In this document: positions 45,304 through 56,470 of the stretch, in pieces
How the letters are laid out: every line of letters begins with the position of its first letter
Position numbering within the stretch: position 1 is the stretch's first letter
NCBI GenBank assembly: GCA_035236585.1
Contig: CP141133.1
Coordinates: 44,037,729-44,101,728 of the forward strand
Reading direction: 5' to 3'
Length of the DNA stretch: 64,000 bases
Origin: Warburgia ugandensis
Lineage: Eukaryota; Streptophyta; Magnoliopsida; Canellales; Canellaceae
The notes under the pieces: model-generated
Told to the model about the DNA's origin: nothing
Databases searched by the model: none
Seen by the model: the letters and a program-made list of their open reading frames with translations, nothing else
Position numbers and translations under genes: made by a program

Positions 45304-45377
45304 GTAGGTAGGAGATGGCATCATTACATCTCCACTTTATAAGCTACTTCACACTTTTCTTGGCTAGCTACTTGTCA
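45304..45377. other. Short host segment between the CACTA element and the next LTR
   Basis: Seventy-four bases with no recognised content. It is bounded by the CACTA terminus and by an LTR end, and is presumably the same target DNA as 29702-30717. Confidence 0.4.
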
Positions 45378-46916
45378 TGAGATAGCCTGGGCTTTTATAA
45401 CATTTTCCTACATTTATTTTTGAAAAGTGCGGCCCCTAGTTTGAAAAGAGAAGGTTGGAAGTCAAACAACAAAAAACATTTTCTTTGAAAAACCATTTCA
45501 AAACCTCAAGTGTTATCCTACATACTATAGTTAGCTACTTACCATAATTATATATGTGTATATGTGGAGATAAAAAAAAAAAAAAAAACTTTGTTTTTGA
45601 GTCAATAGTAAAAGAAAACACTAAGCCAAAATCCATCCCATCGGCACATGCAATTCTTGTATAGATTACATAAAGATGTCCATAATCCACTACTTTTCAA
45701 ATAAATGCACATCTAATCAAGAGTTAGCTTCAGAGCTAAAATTCTCAAAGATGACTAAAAGTATACCATGTGGTCTATTACAGTGCTATCATGTCCCTCA
45801 TATAGTGTCCTTCTACCACTAATCGTTTGAATCTGAGATATTGTAAATATTCAAATATTTACAATACTCAGCAAGCTATTCTTGATAGGGAATTTTAGAT
45901 GCATTTGTTAAAGATGTCATAAAAATTCAATTTACCAAATTTTCTTGGCACATTCATGAATCTCATGAATTGAGCATGGGGCTTTGATTTTCCCCCACCT
46001 TTCTCTCCTCTTTCACCAATGAGTGGTGAGTTTCCTTTTTCTTTAGGTAAGGAGAATCAGTGAGGACTTTGTCCAAACAACTGCCACATGTTAGATCTTG
46101 ATCATCTTCTTCACAATGTTTTTACCTGCTAGGTGAAGGAAGGAAAGTACGGTTTCCTTCCAGGGCTGCCAGGTTTCTGTGTCATGTATATGTCTTTCCA
46201 AACATGTTAAAGAAGTTTTCATAATCCTCTCAAAATTTATTGCAACATATCAAGAAATTTTTAGGATATTCTCAAATAAATCTCATGCATAGTCTAATGA
46301 TAAAATCGTAATGTTCTCATTCATGATCTCATCATAGAACAATAATTAATATCATCATATCTCTTAAATATGTGAAGTTAGTGGATATAGTTAATAGTAA
46401 TCGTGTCCCTAATATATGGGGCCCACAATCATCCAACCAATGCTGAGTATACATAATGGTTATGAGCTCATACAAGTCACTTTCTCATGCAAGATAGTGA
46501 TAAGTACTATCACTCAGTCACAATCATAGTGCCCAAATTGCAGATACTACCACTCAATCATGATCGTAGCATTTGGATCCTCAAGGAAAACCAAGAACAC
46601 ATGCTATCACTCAGTCATGATTGCGTGACTATGTGAAAATCATGGACTACTATACTGCAATGCCCATCTGACTTGCGGGGATCCACTGCAAAAATCATGA
46701 ACTACTATAATGGCACCACCTATGGGATACCCATCACCACCTTGCATGGGAGGAAATGGATTGCGGCATGTGACATATCTGTAATAGCCACACCCAAATT
46801 TAGCCCCTTGGGTAGGGTGTCTATAATATATCCATGATCTTAGATGGCAGGTGGTCGAACCCATTACTTTCTTAACATAGTACCCACTAGGGGCATTCCT
46901 ATTTGAAACAAAAATT
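45378..46916 (-). mobile_element. 3' LTR (distal part) of a minus-strand Tekay/Del-like Gypsy element
   Basis: The minus-strand end is at 45378: ...GGCTATCTCA, lined up with the GGGTCATCACA end of relatives. It carries the stem-loop at 45833-45871 (one base lost in one arm) and the conserved block near 46640-46900. It breaks off at 46916 where a Tat-like element begins, and resumes at 61831. The joined sequence ('..GAAACAAAAATT' then GCAAGTATGATG) follows relatives at about 32925 (ACAAACCCACAAGCC..GCTTGTATG). Confidence 0.75.
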
Positions 46917-47320
46917 TGACGACTGTCCAAACTGGTATAAAAATCACATAATTACTTGCCTATTTGTTATAACTTATTGTATTAAATTAGGATTTTTGGC
47001 TAATCTGAGGTAATATGTGAATAATCATATTTTTTTATGATTTAATTTGAGTTTTTTACCTTTTGTTGGAACTGAGATGGTGAATTGATGGCCCAGATCG
47101 ATTAAGATTAAAATTAAAGATTAAAATTGGAAGATCGAGTCAAGGCCTAAGTGTCATCAATCAAAAGTGAGATCAAGGATCAAGATCATCTTAAGGGAAG
47201 AAAAGGATGGAAATGGAGAAGCCAAAGGTGACTTAAATGGGCCCATGTACAAGCCGTGCAATGCTCAGCACTTTGCATTTGATTCACCTAAGTCACCCAA
47301 GCCACATAAGCCATTAAGAA
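46917..47320 (+). repeat. 5' LTR of the Tat-like element, part 1
   Basis: It starts TGACGACTGTCC and aligns base by base with the 3' LTR start at 58975 (TGATGAGCATCT). Shared text includes GAGATGGTGAATTGA and GGGCCCATG. It stops at the solo LTR TSD AAGAA (47316-47320). Confidence 0.8.
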
Positions 47321-48580
47321 TGTAATAACCCCAATTTTTGTAATTAATTGAGAAAATCAATAAAGTTTGAGTTTCAGATATTTCGGGTTGAAATATTAGG
47401 GTTATTTAAAATATTCTTTTTATAAAAGTATAATCAAATCATAAAGACATGTAAAATTGAAATTAAACTTAGCAAACCCTTCAAAATGACTGTAAGCACA
47501 ACAAATTCTGAATTCGGATGAGAAATCCTTAAGTTTCTTCATTTCTTGGACAAAAGGGGTAAAATAGTATTTTTAACCAAAAAATCAAAATATGAGACAT
47601 CAAAATTTAGAATGTACTAAGAAATAGGAATCCAACGCCACTATGTAAACTCAAATCCGAGAACATGGGAATAAAACCCAAAATTTTATGTATAAATAGC
47701 AAAACGGTCTTTTTACACCATGTGGGGCCCACATGGGGCCCACAAGGGACCCAAAAACCAATCTTATCAGCAGCCCACGTGAAGTCATGGGTCAACAAAC
47801 ATCAGCTGGTCTTGGGGAAGAAAAATGGGGCATGGGGAAGAAAAAATGGAGCATCGAAGACTTTCATGCCATTTAATAATAAAAAAATAAAATATTATAA
47901 TCATAAAAAAAGACCCAAAATGCCTATAAATACAACCCCAGAAATCCTCCAAAAATCCTCATAAAATCCCCATGAAATTTTCTTCATTCTCCCTAAAAAA
48001 TTAGACCTAGATCCCTCCCCAAAAACCCAAAATTTCCAAGAGACGTCTCTCTTTTCAATTTGTTTTTCTTTTTAGATTAGAACAAGAGACCTAAAATCAA
48101 TTAAGCACTCTATTCCAGATCTAATTTGATCAATTACAACATCCAAAACTTCCCAACATATCTATTCTACAAAACCCCTAAAGAAATTTGAAGATCCAAC
48201 AGTTCAAGCAACGGATATTTGCAAGAAAGCTGAATCTTAGGCCATATATTCATCAACAAGGTATGTTTTTAAATTGGGCATATAACCGAGGTTTTTTCTC
48301 CAATCAGGTAGGTGGAAATACTTTCTATAGATGTTTAATACTGTTTTATGTAATTTTTAGTTTACTGTAATTTATTTTGGTAATAAAAAGATAAAAATAA
48401 AGAAAACACCAAAACCCTTAATTCTGGATGATAGAGTGTTCAGATGAAAATTTTGACTGCACCAACTGATCCAGAAGGGTCTAAAACCCCTAGGGTAGAA
48501 TTTTCACAAAGATCTGAGACGTTTTGGGCCCTTAATTGAGAGGGGAATGATTGGACAGTCCAAATGGACTGTTCGATCTC

Positions 48581-48790
48581 CTGATCGGATGGACGATGCT
48601 CCACGCGCATCCATGGATGCCCCATGCAGGCGCTTCTGCATCTCATCGCAGCGGATGCGCCCGACGAACCGAACGTGTTCCGCACACGTCCGTGGAAGCC
48701 CCATGCGGGTGCTTCGGTATTTCGTCGCCGCGTTCTGCTTGGTTTGTTCCGCCCGACTAATCTGGGCCGTCCGTTCCTTGGGCCCATATC
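48581..48790. other. CpG-rich island inside the solo LTR
   Basis: A sharply GC- and CpG-rich stretch (for example GGATGCGCCCGACGAACCGA) in an AT-rich LTR, about 1.26 kb from its start. Shorter, more decayed counterparts are at about 35040-35170 and 4050-4160. Confidence 0.7.
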
Positions 48791-51503
48791 AAATTCAAGC
48801 CCTAGGAAAGACTGATCTTCCAGATCCAATTCCGGAGTCATTTGAACTCCAAATTGAGATCAGGAAGATGCTATGGAAAGCTTGAAACCTCTATTTTCTG
48901 ATGAAATGATAAAATGGATATGCTATTCAGTAAAAAATTTCTGTATTAAAGAAATAAGTTTCGAATTACCTAGATCTTCAAGATCTGAGATGATCAGATC
49001 TTAAAAATATGTTTTAATAATGATATAATATTGAAATAAAGTGAGATCTATAGTTTAATTGGATATATATGAGATATATTAAGGGATCTACCCATTATGG
49101 TAGAAAAACCCTAAAAATACAATGGGACCCACTTGATCAATGAGATCAAGTGTGATCAGATCCTTGGGATGGAAAGAATAAATGTTGATATGATGAAATC
49201 TAAGGAAATCATGGATGGATTATGACAAAAATAGATCAATATGATCTTTTGACCTTAATAAAGAAAATTCCCTAAATATAACTAAAATCCTTAATCAAAG
49301 GAAAAGATCTAAGATCAAATGGTTGGATCATTAGTAAAGGTTTCTAAAAATGTTAATGTAATTAGTTTCATTTTATATAATAGCATTTTAAATATGATTA
49401 TGTTATAAAGCATGCTAGTATGACATTTAGACTTTAGCATGATATGTGATTTCGTTATTATCATAAGGTGCTAGATTTAATTATTTTAAGTGCCTTGCCT
49501 CATTATCATTAAATGTTAAATTAGGTAGTTTTATGCTTTGAATTTATAATTCATTTATGGTTAAATGTTATTAGTAGATTTACTTGTTATGAGATAAAGA
49601 GCATTAAACATAAAAGATGTATTCTAATGAGAAAGTAGAGTTTCGTGACACAAATAAGAATGGAGTACTTTGGACTTAATTAGTAAGGGCTATAGTTAGT
49701 AGGACAATATAAGGATTATCAAATCCTTGGCCCAAATTAGGAAAAGAATAATAAACCCCATGAATGACATTATAAATATTGATGGACTTAATTAAAATCC
49801 ATTAGAAAGAGTACTTAGGGTAAACATGCTTATAGGAACCTTATGAAAGGTTGAGCTATGGTCATTCTAGTGGTTAAGGGGGTTATCTAATAGAGCCTCG
49901 CTCTTCCCCTACCTTCCGTTGACGTTTGTGAGGTCTAAATGCCTCCTTACATGAGGATTGAAGTAACCACTTTGTGTTCACCCATTCAGCTAGTAAGCCT
50001 TAGCCAATTGGAAATAAGAGGAGCATTCTAGATTTAGGCTTAAATAAGCTACCTTCAACCAGCACATTAACTAGTTGAATAATAATATTAAGAGCATAAA
50101 AGGTTAGTAAATTACTTAACTCTAATAAAAATAGTAAGTAAGATAAGGATGATCAAACAAGATCCATTAGATCTTGGATGATCAAGAATAATAAGAATAA
50201 GAACACTATATTGTACTTAGTATGCATGCTTATTAGTATACTTGTTATAGTTCATTAGATTAGATAATCCAATCCCTTGATCAAAGATGATTCAAGGAAG
50301 AAAAGCAAGATCATCCTCCACAGGGATGATCCAATAACTGAACTTAGATCAAAGAAGAACTAGATGATAGAAGATTTAGGACCTTGATCTTTATCAGCAT
50401 GTGTAGATTGTGAATCAATGGATCTATGAAAGATTAAGATCAAGGAAATGGACATACAAAGACTTAGAGATAGAAAAATACTTAGATATGAATGATCTAA
50501 AGATCATTCTAAACATCAGATCTAGTGATCAATAGGATTGTTCATAATTTATATATTGAAAATATGTATGGATGTACAGATTACATACATCAGTCAGGAT
50601 CATGGAAGATTGGGGAAAAGAGATCAATCCTTAAAGGTAGGAGGATTTGATGAATGCATACATGATTGTACCCATGATCTTATGTTGACAAGAGTAATGA
50701 TAATACTTGTATTAAATCTCTTGAAAACCTTATGATCCAACCAAACACATATAAGATGTTTAAGAACTAAACTATAAGTGAATAGGGGACTAGGAAATAT
50801 TTCAGCCCTAAGTAAACAGACATATGGTCTGATATACATGAAATCTATTTTACATAGAAGCTTGGAGGCTTGTGAGTTTGTTTTAATAGGCATAAGCCTA
50901 GGGAATGCTATTGTTAGAGGAGTTATGAGGGTTTGGCTACCCGCTCCTTGAAATTTGATGATATGATGATACCTTGCCCAAAGAGAGGCTAAAAGTCGGG
51001 TGGTGGCAATTATGGGAAGGCCACCACTGTGAAAGTCTTGCCCCCCATATGGGCAGTGACATAATATTTTCCACTGTGGTATCAATGGTGAACAGGACAG
51101 TTATCCGAGCGCGCTAGTATGGATCAGACTGCAGCATAGCAACCTTTCGGATTATTTTGCACTATGATGCATATGAGAATAGGCATAGTAAAATGCTTTA
51201 TGTTGTAGCATAATGAAAAGCTGGGTAATTGTATATTACCAATATTTCCCAAGAAGGGAAATTCCCAGTATAAGATTAGCTGTAATACTAAATTCTCAAA
51301 ATGAAGAGAATTGATCAGCTTAGTTGGGAATGATATTTGACTACTTTCACAAATTTAACTGGTTTACCCATGAAGGGTATGTATGTATATAGATATACAT
51401 AACTTACAAAGTAAAGAGTATGTTTAAGGATAATGGGATTATGAAGTATTGGAATTACATTGTCAATGTTATGCTTCTTGAATCCCCTACCAAGCATTGC
51501 TTG

Positions 51504-51534
51504 CTGAGATATTGTAATTGTTGCAATATCTCAG
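51504..51534 (+). repeat. Conserved LTR stem-loop, short-stem form
   Basis: CTGAGATATTG / CAATATCTCAG, an 11-bp stem with loop TAATTGTTG. The minus-strand sister at 32268-32298 has the same stem with a different 9-base loop. Confidence 0.85.
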
Positions 51535-51945
51535 ATACAGGGAAGGAGAGTTAGGAGCTGAAGACTATAGAAGACTTGAAGAGAATAATCTTCAAGGTAT
51601 ACCCTTGAAGACATGTATTTTTCTTTGTTGAGAGTTTTATTGTATGGTGAGCTTGAGTTTTGGATTATGTAATTTGGACAAGTATTGTACTAGATTTGGC
51701 TGTATTGTGAACCACTGGATGGATCCTAGAATTTAATAAAAGTATATTCCTTTAATGGAATTTTATTTTATACAGAAATTGTACTTATGTTAATGTATGA
51801 AGTGGTGACTTGGGTTTTCAAAACAAGTTCTAAAGAAAAGAATTTCCGCTGCTTTGTTTTACGAAAAAATTTTACACTCTTAAGGACCATGCCTTTCAAA
51901 ATACTTTACAAATCATGTGTCAAAAACCCGGGTTGTCACAAAGAA

Positions 51946-54238
51946 GGTGACATCAAAACCAAGGGGGTTGAGCCATCAAACCAAGCCAAAGGTTCCCTAA
52001 AACCATTCATGAAACCAAGCCAACTGAGATCTCAAAGCAAGCTATCAAGCCACCCGAGCCAAGCTACATGGAAGGCCACAATTGGAGGAGAATATAAGGA
52101 TACTATCCATGCTGAAATTGGGATTTTGAAGAAGATATTTAGAGGATGTTAAAGTAAAAATCCATTTGGGTAAGATGCATGTGGACCAATAGAAATAACA
52201 CACCTCTAATTTTCTTTTTCTCTTTTTTCCCCACTTATCTTCTATCTTATTGCATGCACCACCTCACCATACATCACTCCACGATTTCTAAAATAGGAGG
52301 CACACCTTCTTCAGAATGTGGTGCCTCACAACTTCCTAAACTCCTACTTTCCTAAATTCCCAATCTAGTCAACTGCCCACCTTCTATTTCTCTTCTTCCC
52401 CTTATCTCTCTCCATCCCTCTTCCCATCTTTCTTTCTGATTTCCCAACCCTTGCACAATTTTTACAACGAGGTGATGCCCCTTCCTTAAAAGTTGGTGTC
52501 TCCCACCTTGTTGCCACCTTGTTCCCTCCTTAGTTGTACTAAGTTTCTAAGTTCATTGTTCAATCCTTTCATGCCACCTAATCCCCTTCTACCTCCATCT
52601 CTTCACTTCCACCTTTATCCCTCTAAATCACTTTTCATCCCAACAAATCATTCAATCAATCTTCTAATCTTAAACAACATTCAATATTGAATATGCTTAA
52701 GGTGTTCCATGATTTCTAATTTTTTTAGGGTTTGCTTTTTATGTCCAAATCTTATCACCTTTTAATATCATAAATTCCATTCCCATTAGGTTTATTTTAG
52801 AAGGTCCAACCCATATAAATTATCCATAGGCCTTCCATTTGAATACCTTTTGGAGAAAGGGAGAACACCCCCTCCTAAAGAGGAGGCATCTCCACCCTTC
52901 ATTCCCTCTCAACTCTTCAACATTTTCTCCCATGCAGCCTTCTTCTCTAAGCCCTTCCATACCTCCTTCTCTTGTTTTGATCTCTCTTTGATGGTCTTCA
53001 AGGTCAGGTTAGACTTCTCTAGTTTCTTGTTTATTTTCTTTATTTCATTGGTTTCCTTTGTTTTTTGATTCCATGCTTTAAGTTCATTGTTCTTTTACAT
53101 TGGGTTTTTCTTTTTTTAATTAATGTATTTTGTTTCACACCTTAGGTCCTTGAACATGACCATAACTTTCTTATAGTGATAGCCAAGAGAGTATAGCCAT
53201 TAGATCAAGTTCCTTGCTTTGAATACCCTTAAGTTCTTTGCTCATCCCTTGTCTTCTATCTTATTGTTGCCCCTTCTTTTTTCATAAATATTTATTGGGT
53301 TACATTCATGATACCATTGAATGCTGATTGGATTATTGATTATCATTATTTCTTAATGTTTTTGGGAACATTGATTAGTGCACACACCCTATGGATGATG
53401 CACACCACATTTGTACTTTAGTTCAATCAATAAATGTGATGTTTGATTCATGGTTTGATGCTTAACTTTCATGGATGATTAGTTGAATTAATTCTTGATT
53501 ATCATGTTTCTTGATTGCATACATTGTTCATTCAAGTTTCCATACACATAGTTTTAGGTTAGTTTTTCACATAGAAAGGTTATGCATTCCATTCAAAATC
53601 ATGTGCATAAACCCGTCATTCATGTGCATGGTTTTGGATGATGGCTTCCTTAGATCACTTGTTTATTTCATCTTCATTCTTATTTTAGATTTTCATGCAT
53701 TATTTGATTAGGTTCATGCATCCCATGATAGATTAGTTTACATATCAGTTCATGCATATTTTAATGTCCACACATGCATCTTATTACTTTGTTTCATGCA
53801 TTCTTTTTAGTTTTATTTTATGTGCACCATGTTGTTTAGTTATTTCCTTAGGTTTTGCATGTTTTATTATTTATCTTAGTAATGTTTAGGGTTATTTGAG
53901 CATTTTTCAATGTTAGTAATATGTTAGGATAGTTTAAGATAGTTTCCATATTTGTTTTAGAAGCTTTTAATTTTAGAAAGTCTTAGTTTGGGAAAGTTTC
54001 CAAATGTATGTTCTTTTAATTTTAACATATTTCTAAATTCCATGTTTTTAACTTTAAGTTATGTTTCCTTATTAATTTAATTCTTAGATTAGTTAAAACT
54101 ACTTTATTTGGCTTGTCCAAGTAGTTTAAGTAAGGGTCCACTAAACACACAAACCATTTAATTCTGCATGGGATCAACCTCCATTGTATGGTTATACTAT
54201 AACCAATTCACGCACTTGTAGTTAAGCAAAATATCACA
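51946..54238 (+). repeat. 5' LTR of the Tat-like element, part 2
   Basis: It continues from part 1 (GGTGACATCAAAACCAAGG...) and parallels 59455-61800, including the GCCAAGAGAGTATA segment near 53180 and 60810 and the TCTGCATG near the end. Its CT tract near 52405 has only about four units. It ends ...AAATATCACA before the leader at 54244. Confidence 0.75.
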
Positions 54239-54243
54239 ATGGG

Positions 54244-54260
54244 TTTTTGGCACCATTGGC
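54244..54260 (+). other. Tat/Athila-type leader / primer-binding region
   Basis: TTTTTGGCACCATTGGC directly follows the 5' LTR. It is a diverged version of the TTTTTGGCGCCGTTGCC leader of Tat/Athila elements. Confidence 0.65.
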
Positions 54261-54932
54261 ATGGAATCACAATGGAATTGTATAGTGGATCTTAACTTAG
54301 ATTATTTACCTCTAGTTTAGGTTTAGGGTACATTAGTTTAGGGTTTTGCATCATTTTTGCATTTAATTGTTATTTCCTTATATTGACCATATTTGTTTGA
54401 TTTTTTGTGTGAGAGGAATTGGCAAAGGAGTTGCAGTGATCCTATGGACTAAAGCTTCATCAATTTAGATGAAGGTTTTGCTACATTTTTTAGATTAGGG
54501 TTTGAGTGAAATTTGTAGTAAGGCCCATTATAATTTGTATTTTATTTAAGTTTTAAAAGGGTTGTAATAATGAAAGGCAACTGTGGGGTGTGGGGGCCCA
54601 TACATGATCATCATCGAAATCTCCACTATAAGCAATTTTTGCTCTATTTTACTTTTTTAGGACAATTGCATGTGGATGATATCGTAATTCATATAGAATA
54701 GGATCATTCATGATAATTATTTCATGTTATTTAGGGCTATTTCATTAGTTTTTACACCTATTTAACAAGGGATGGCCTAAGCTTGGCTATAACCAAGGCA
54801 TAGGCCATTTGGTTATAGTGTCTCGTCTATTGAGGTGCAGACCCTTTGGTAGATAGTATATAGGTAGGCATTAGTTTTCTTTATTGTACTACATTGCAAG
54901 TTCAATTGCTTTATGGTGGAATGTATCACATT

Positions 54933-55350
54933 GACAGTAAGGGCCTCACAAGAACCCTCATAAGATAAGGATTGGATTTCATGACTAGATCCTTAGCCCA
55001 CTAGGTAATTATAATTGATCCTTGTATGTTTGCCATCTGAACCCTAGAATGTAATTTAAAATCAAGTAGTAAGAGACTTAGGGTTTTTGAGCTCGTAGGA
55101 ACTATTTTGAAGGGTTAGTTCTATTGTCACTCTAGTGGCTTTTGAGCATCATGGTTGTAGTGGGTATAAAAAATCCAAGTGATTTTTCCACACCTCTCAT
55201 TGACATTGGTTAGGTCTAAATGCCTCCTAACATGAGGATTATATTAACCAATTTAGATCATAACTTAGGTGGTAAGTAGTAGTCTAGCTTGGATAAGAGG
55301 AGATGTCTAGATTTATATCTAAATGTTGCTACCCTATACATTAACTAAGA
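54933..55350 (+). repeat. Module shared with Tekay-like LTRs, inside the Tat-like internal region
   Basis: From ACAGTAAGGGCC to GCTACCCT it follows, in order, the sequence at about 12337-12730 of the solo LTR: AAGGGCC, GAGTACTTAGGG-like, GTCACTCTAGTGG, TTGACGTTTGTGAGGTC-like, TAAATGCCTCCT.ACATGAG, GGTAAG.., AAGAGGAG..GTCTAGA. Other copies are at about 33715-34150 (-) and 49680-50080 (+). The flanks of this copy are not LTR-like. Confidence 0.75.
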
Positions 55351-55549
55351 TCATAAATTTAGCTCATTAGTAAGCCATTAGGATTGGTTGTGCATCATTT
55401 TACCTAGGACTAGCACTTAGGTTGTATCATATAGTTAGGGTTTTCCATAAAAAAAGAAGAAGAGAGTACTCATTCATTCTTTACAATGATTTGGTTCATT
55501 GTATATTAAGTTGAGAACAAAGGCCTATTAAGAAGGGCATGGAGTTAAT

Positions 55550-56470
55550 AGATTAGATACATCGATTGATATGATAGATAGTATGGAAAGTCAATTCCTT
55601 AGGATGATAGCTTCTAAGCAAGCTGCTCCACAACATCAATACCATAATGACTATGCCTATTCTAAACCTCAATATTCCACTTCTTCATGGCTATGAAGCT
55701 CCACATGCAATGGGTTTTTATTAGGAGCTAATGGATGCAACCACTGCATTAACGTATCCTAGTAATAACTATTATCCTAAGACAATCAAAATAGATGGGC
55801 TAAGCATCATGAACAACCATAGTCTCAAGAATATCAATCATACTAGCAAGAACCAACATGGTACCACCTTGAACAACCCTACCATGATTATTAAGAATAT
55901 TAGTGCCGATCATCATGTCTTCAATACTCAACCCTTTTTCAGTACCCAATGCCACAGCAATAGCAACCATATGGGTCATTTCCTTTACAACATGAAGAAC
56001 CATTATTAGGAGATATATGCAGCAAATTTGTGAAAGAATAGATCAAACCATTGCTATCATTAAAAGAGAGAATGAGGAAATGAAACAAGAGAGGGACGAA
56101 TAGGAAGAGAAAATGAAACCAATAAGGGAATGCATTGAAAGAAACATTGGCAAATTTATGAAAAGGACTAAGGAATTCAAACCAATTGGGAATAATGAAG
56201 AGCCATTTGTTATTGATAATAGGATGAGACTATCTTATGATCACTATGAACTATAGAGTCTTCACCCATCTTCGCTTATTGATATTGATGAGAGGATGGA
56301 CATATCTTTTGAACCTTCTAAGCCTTAGAAATTTTCACCATTGTTGACCATTGTTACCAATAATAGGATGGACATTGCATATGATCATTTTGAGCCACAA
56401 AGTCCACAACCATCCATAAAAGCCGCCAACTCATATCTACTCGGGTCATATCCTGTTCCTTGATTCGAAT
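55550..56470 (+). pseudogene. Degenerate gag-like frame of the Tat-like element
   Basis: Frame pieces are rich in Gln/Tyr/Pro/His (55640-56000, for example QPYGSFPLQHEEPLLGD). Then, from an ATG at 56017, MQQICERIDQTIAIIKRENE and EEKMKPIRECIERNIGKF form a likely coiled coil with stops between. This pattern (QPY-rich then Glu/Lys-rich coil) is seen in some plant Gypsy gag regions, but no capsid or zinc knuckle is visible. It may equally be a lineage-specific ORF. Function unknown. Confidence 0.4.

Larger units (their letters stand above)
47321..51940 (+). mobile_element. Solo LTR, 4.6 kb, Tekay-like, plus strand, TSD AAGAA
   Basis: AAGAA is at 47316-47320 and 51941-51945. It starts TGTAATAACCCC and ends ...CCCGGGTTGTCACA. 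TATA box 47925-47932, GC-rich block 48581-48790, shared module 49680-50080, stem-loop 51504-51534. The flanks are the two halves of the Tat-like 5' LTR. By eye over the first 180 bases it is about 95 percent identical to the minus-strand solo LTR at 31863-36349. The frames at 48440-48885 come from the GC-rich block and overlap on both strands, with no domain. Confidence 0.92.

Noticed and set aside
48440..48885. Cluster of overlapping frames on both strands (60-133 codons)
   Set aside because: They arise from the GC-rich block of a solo LTR, where stop codons are rare. No domain, and the counterpart in the sister LTR is deleted.
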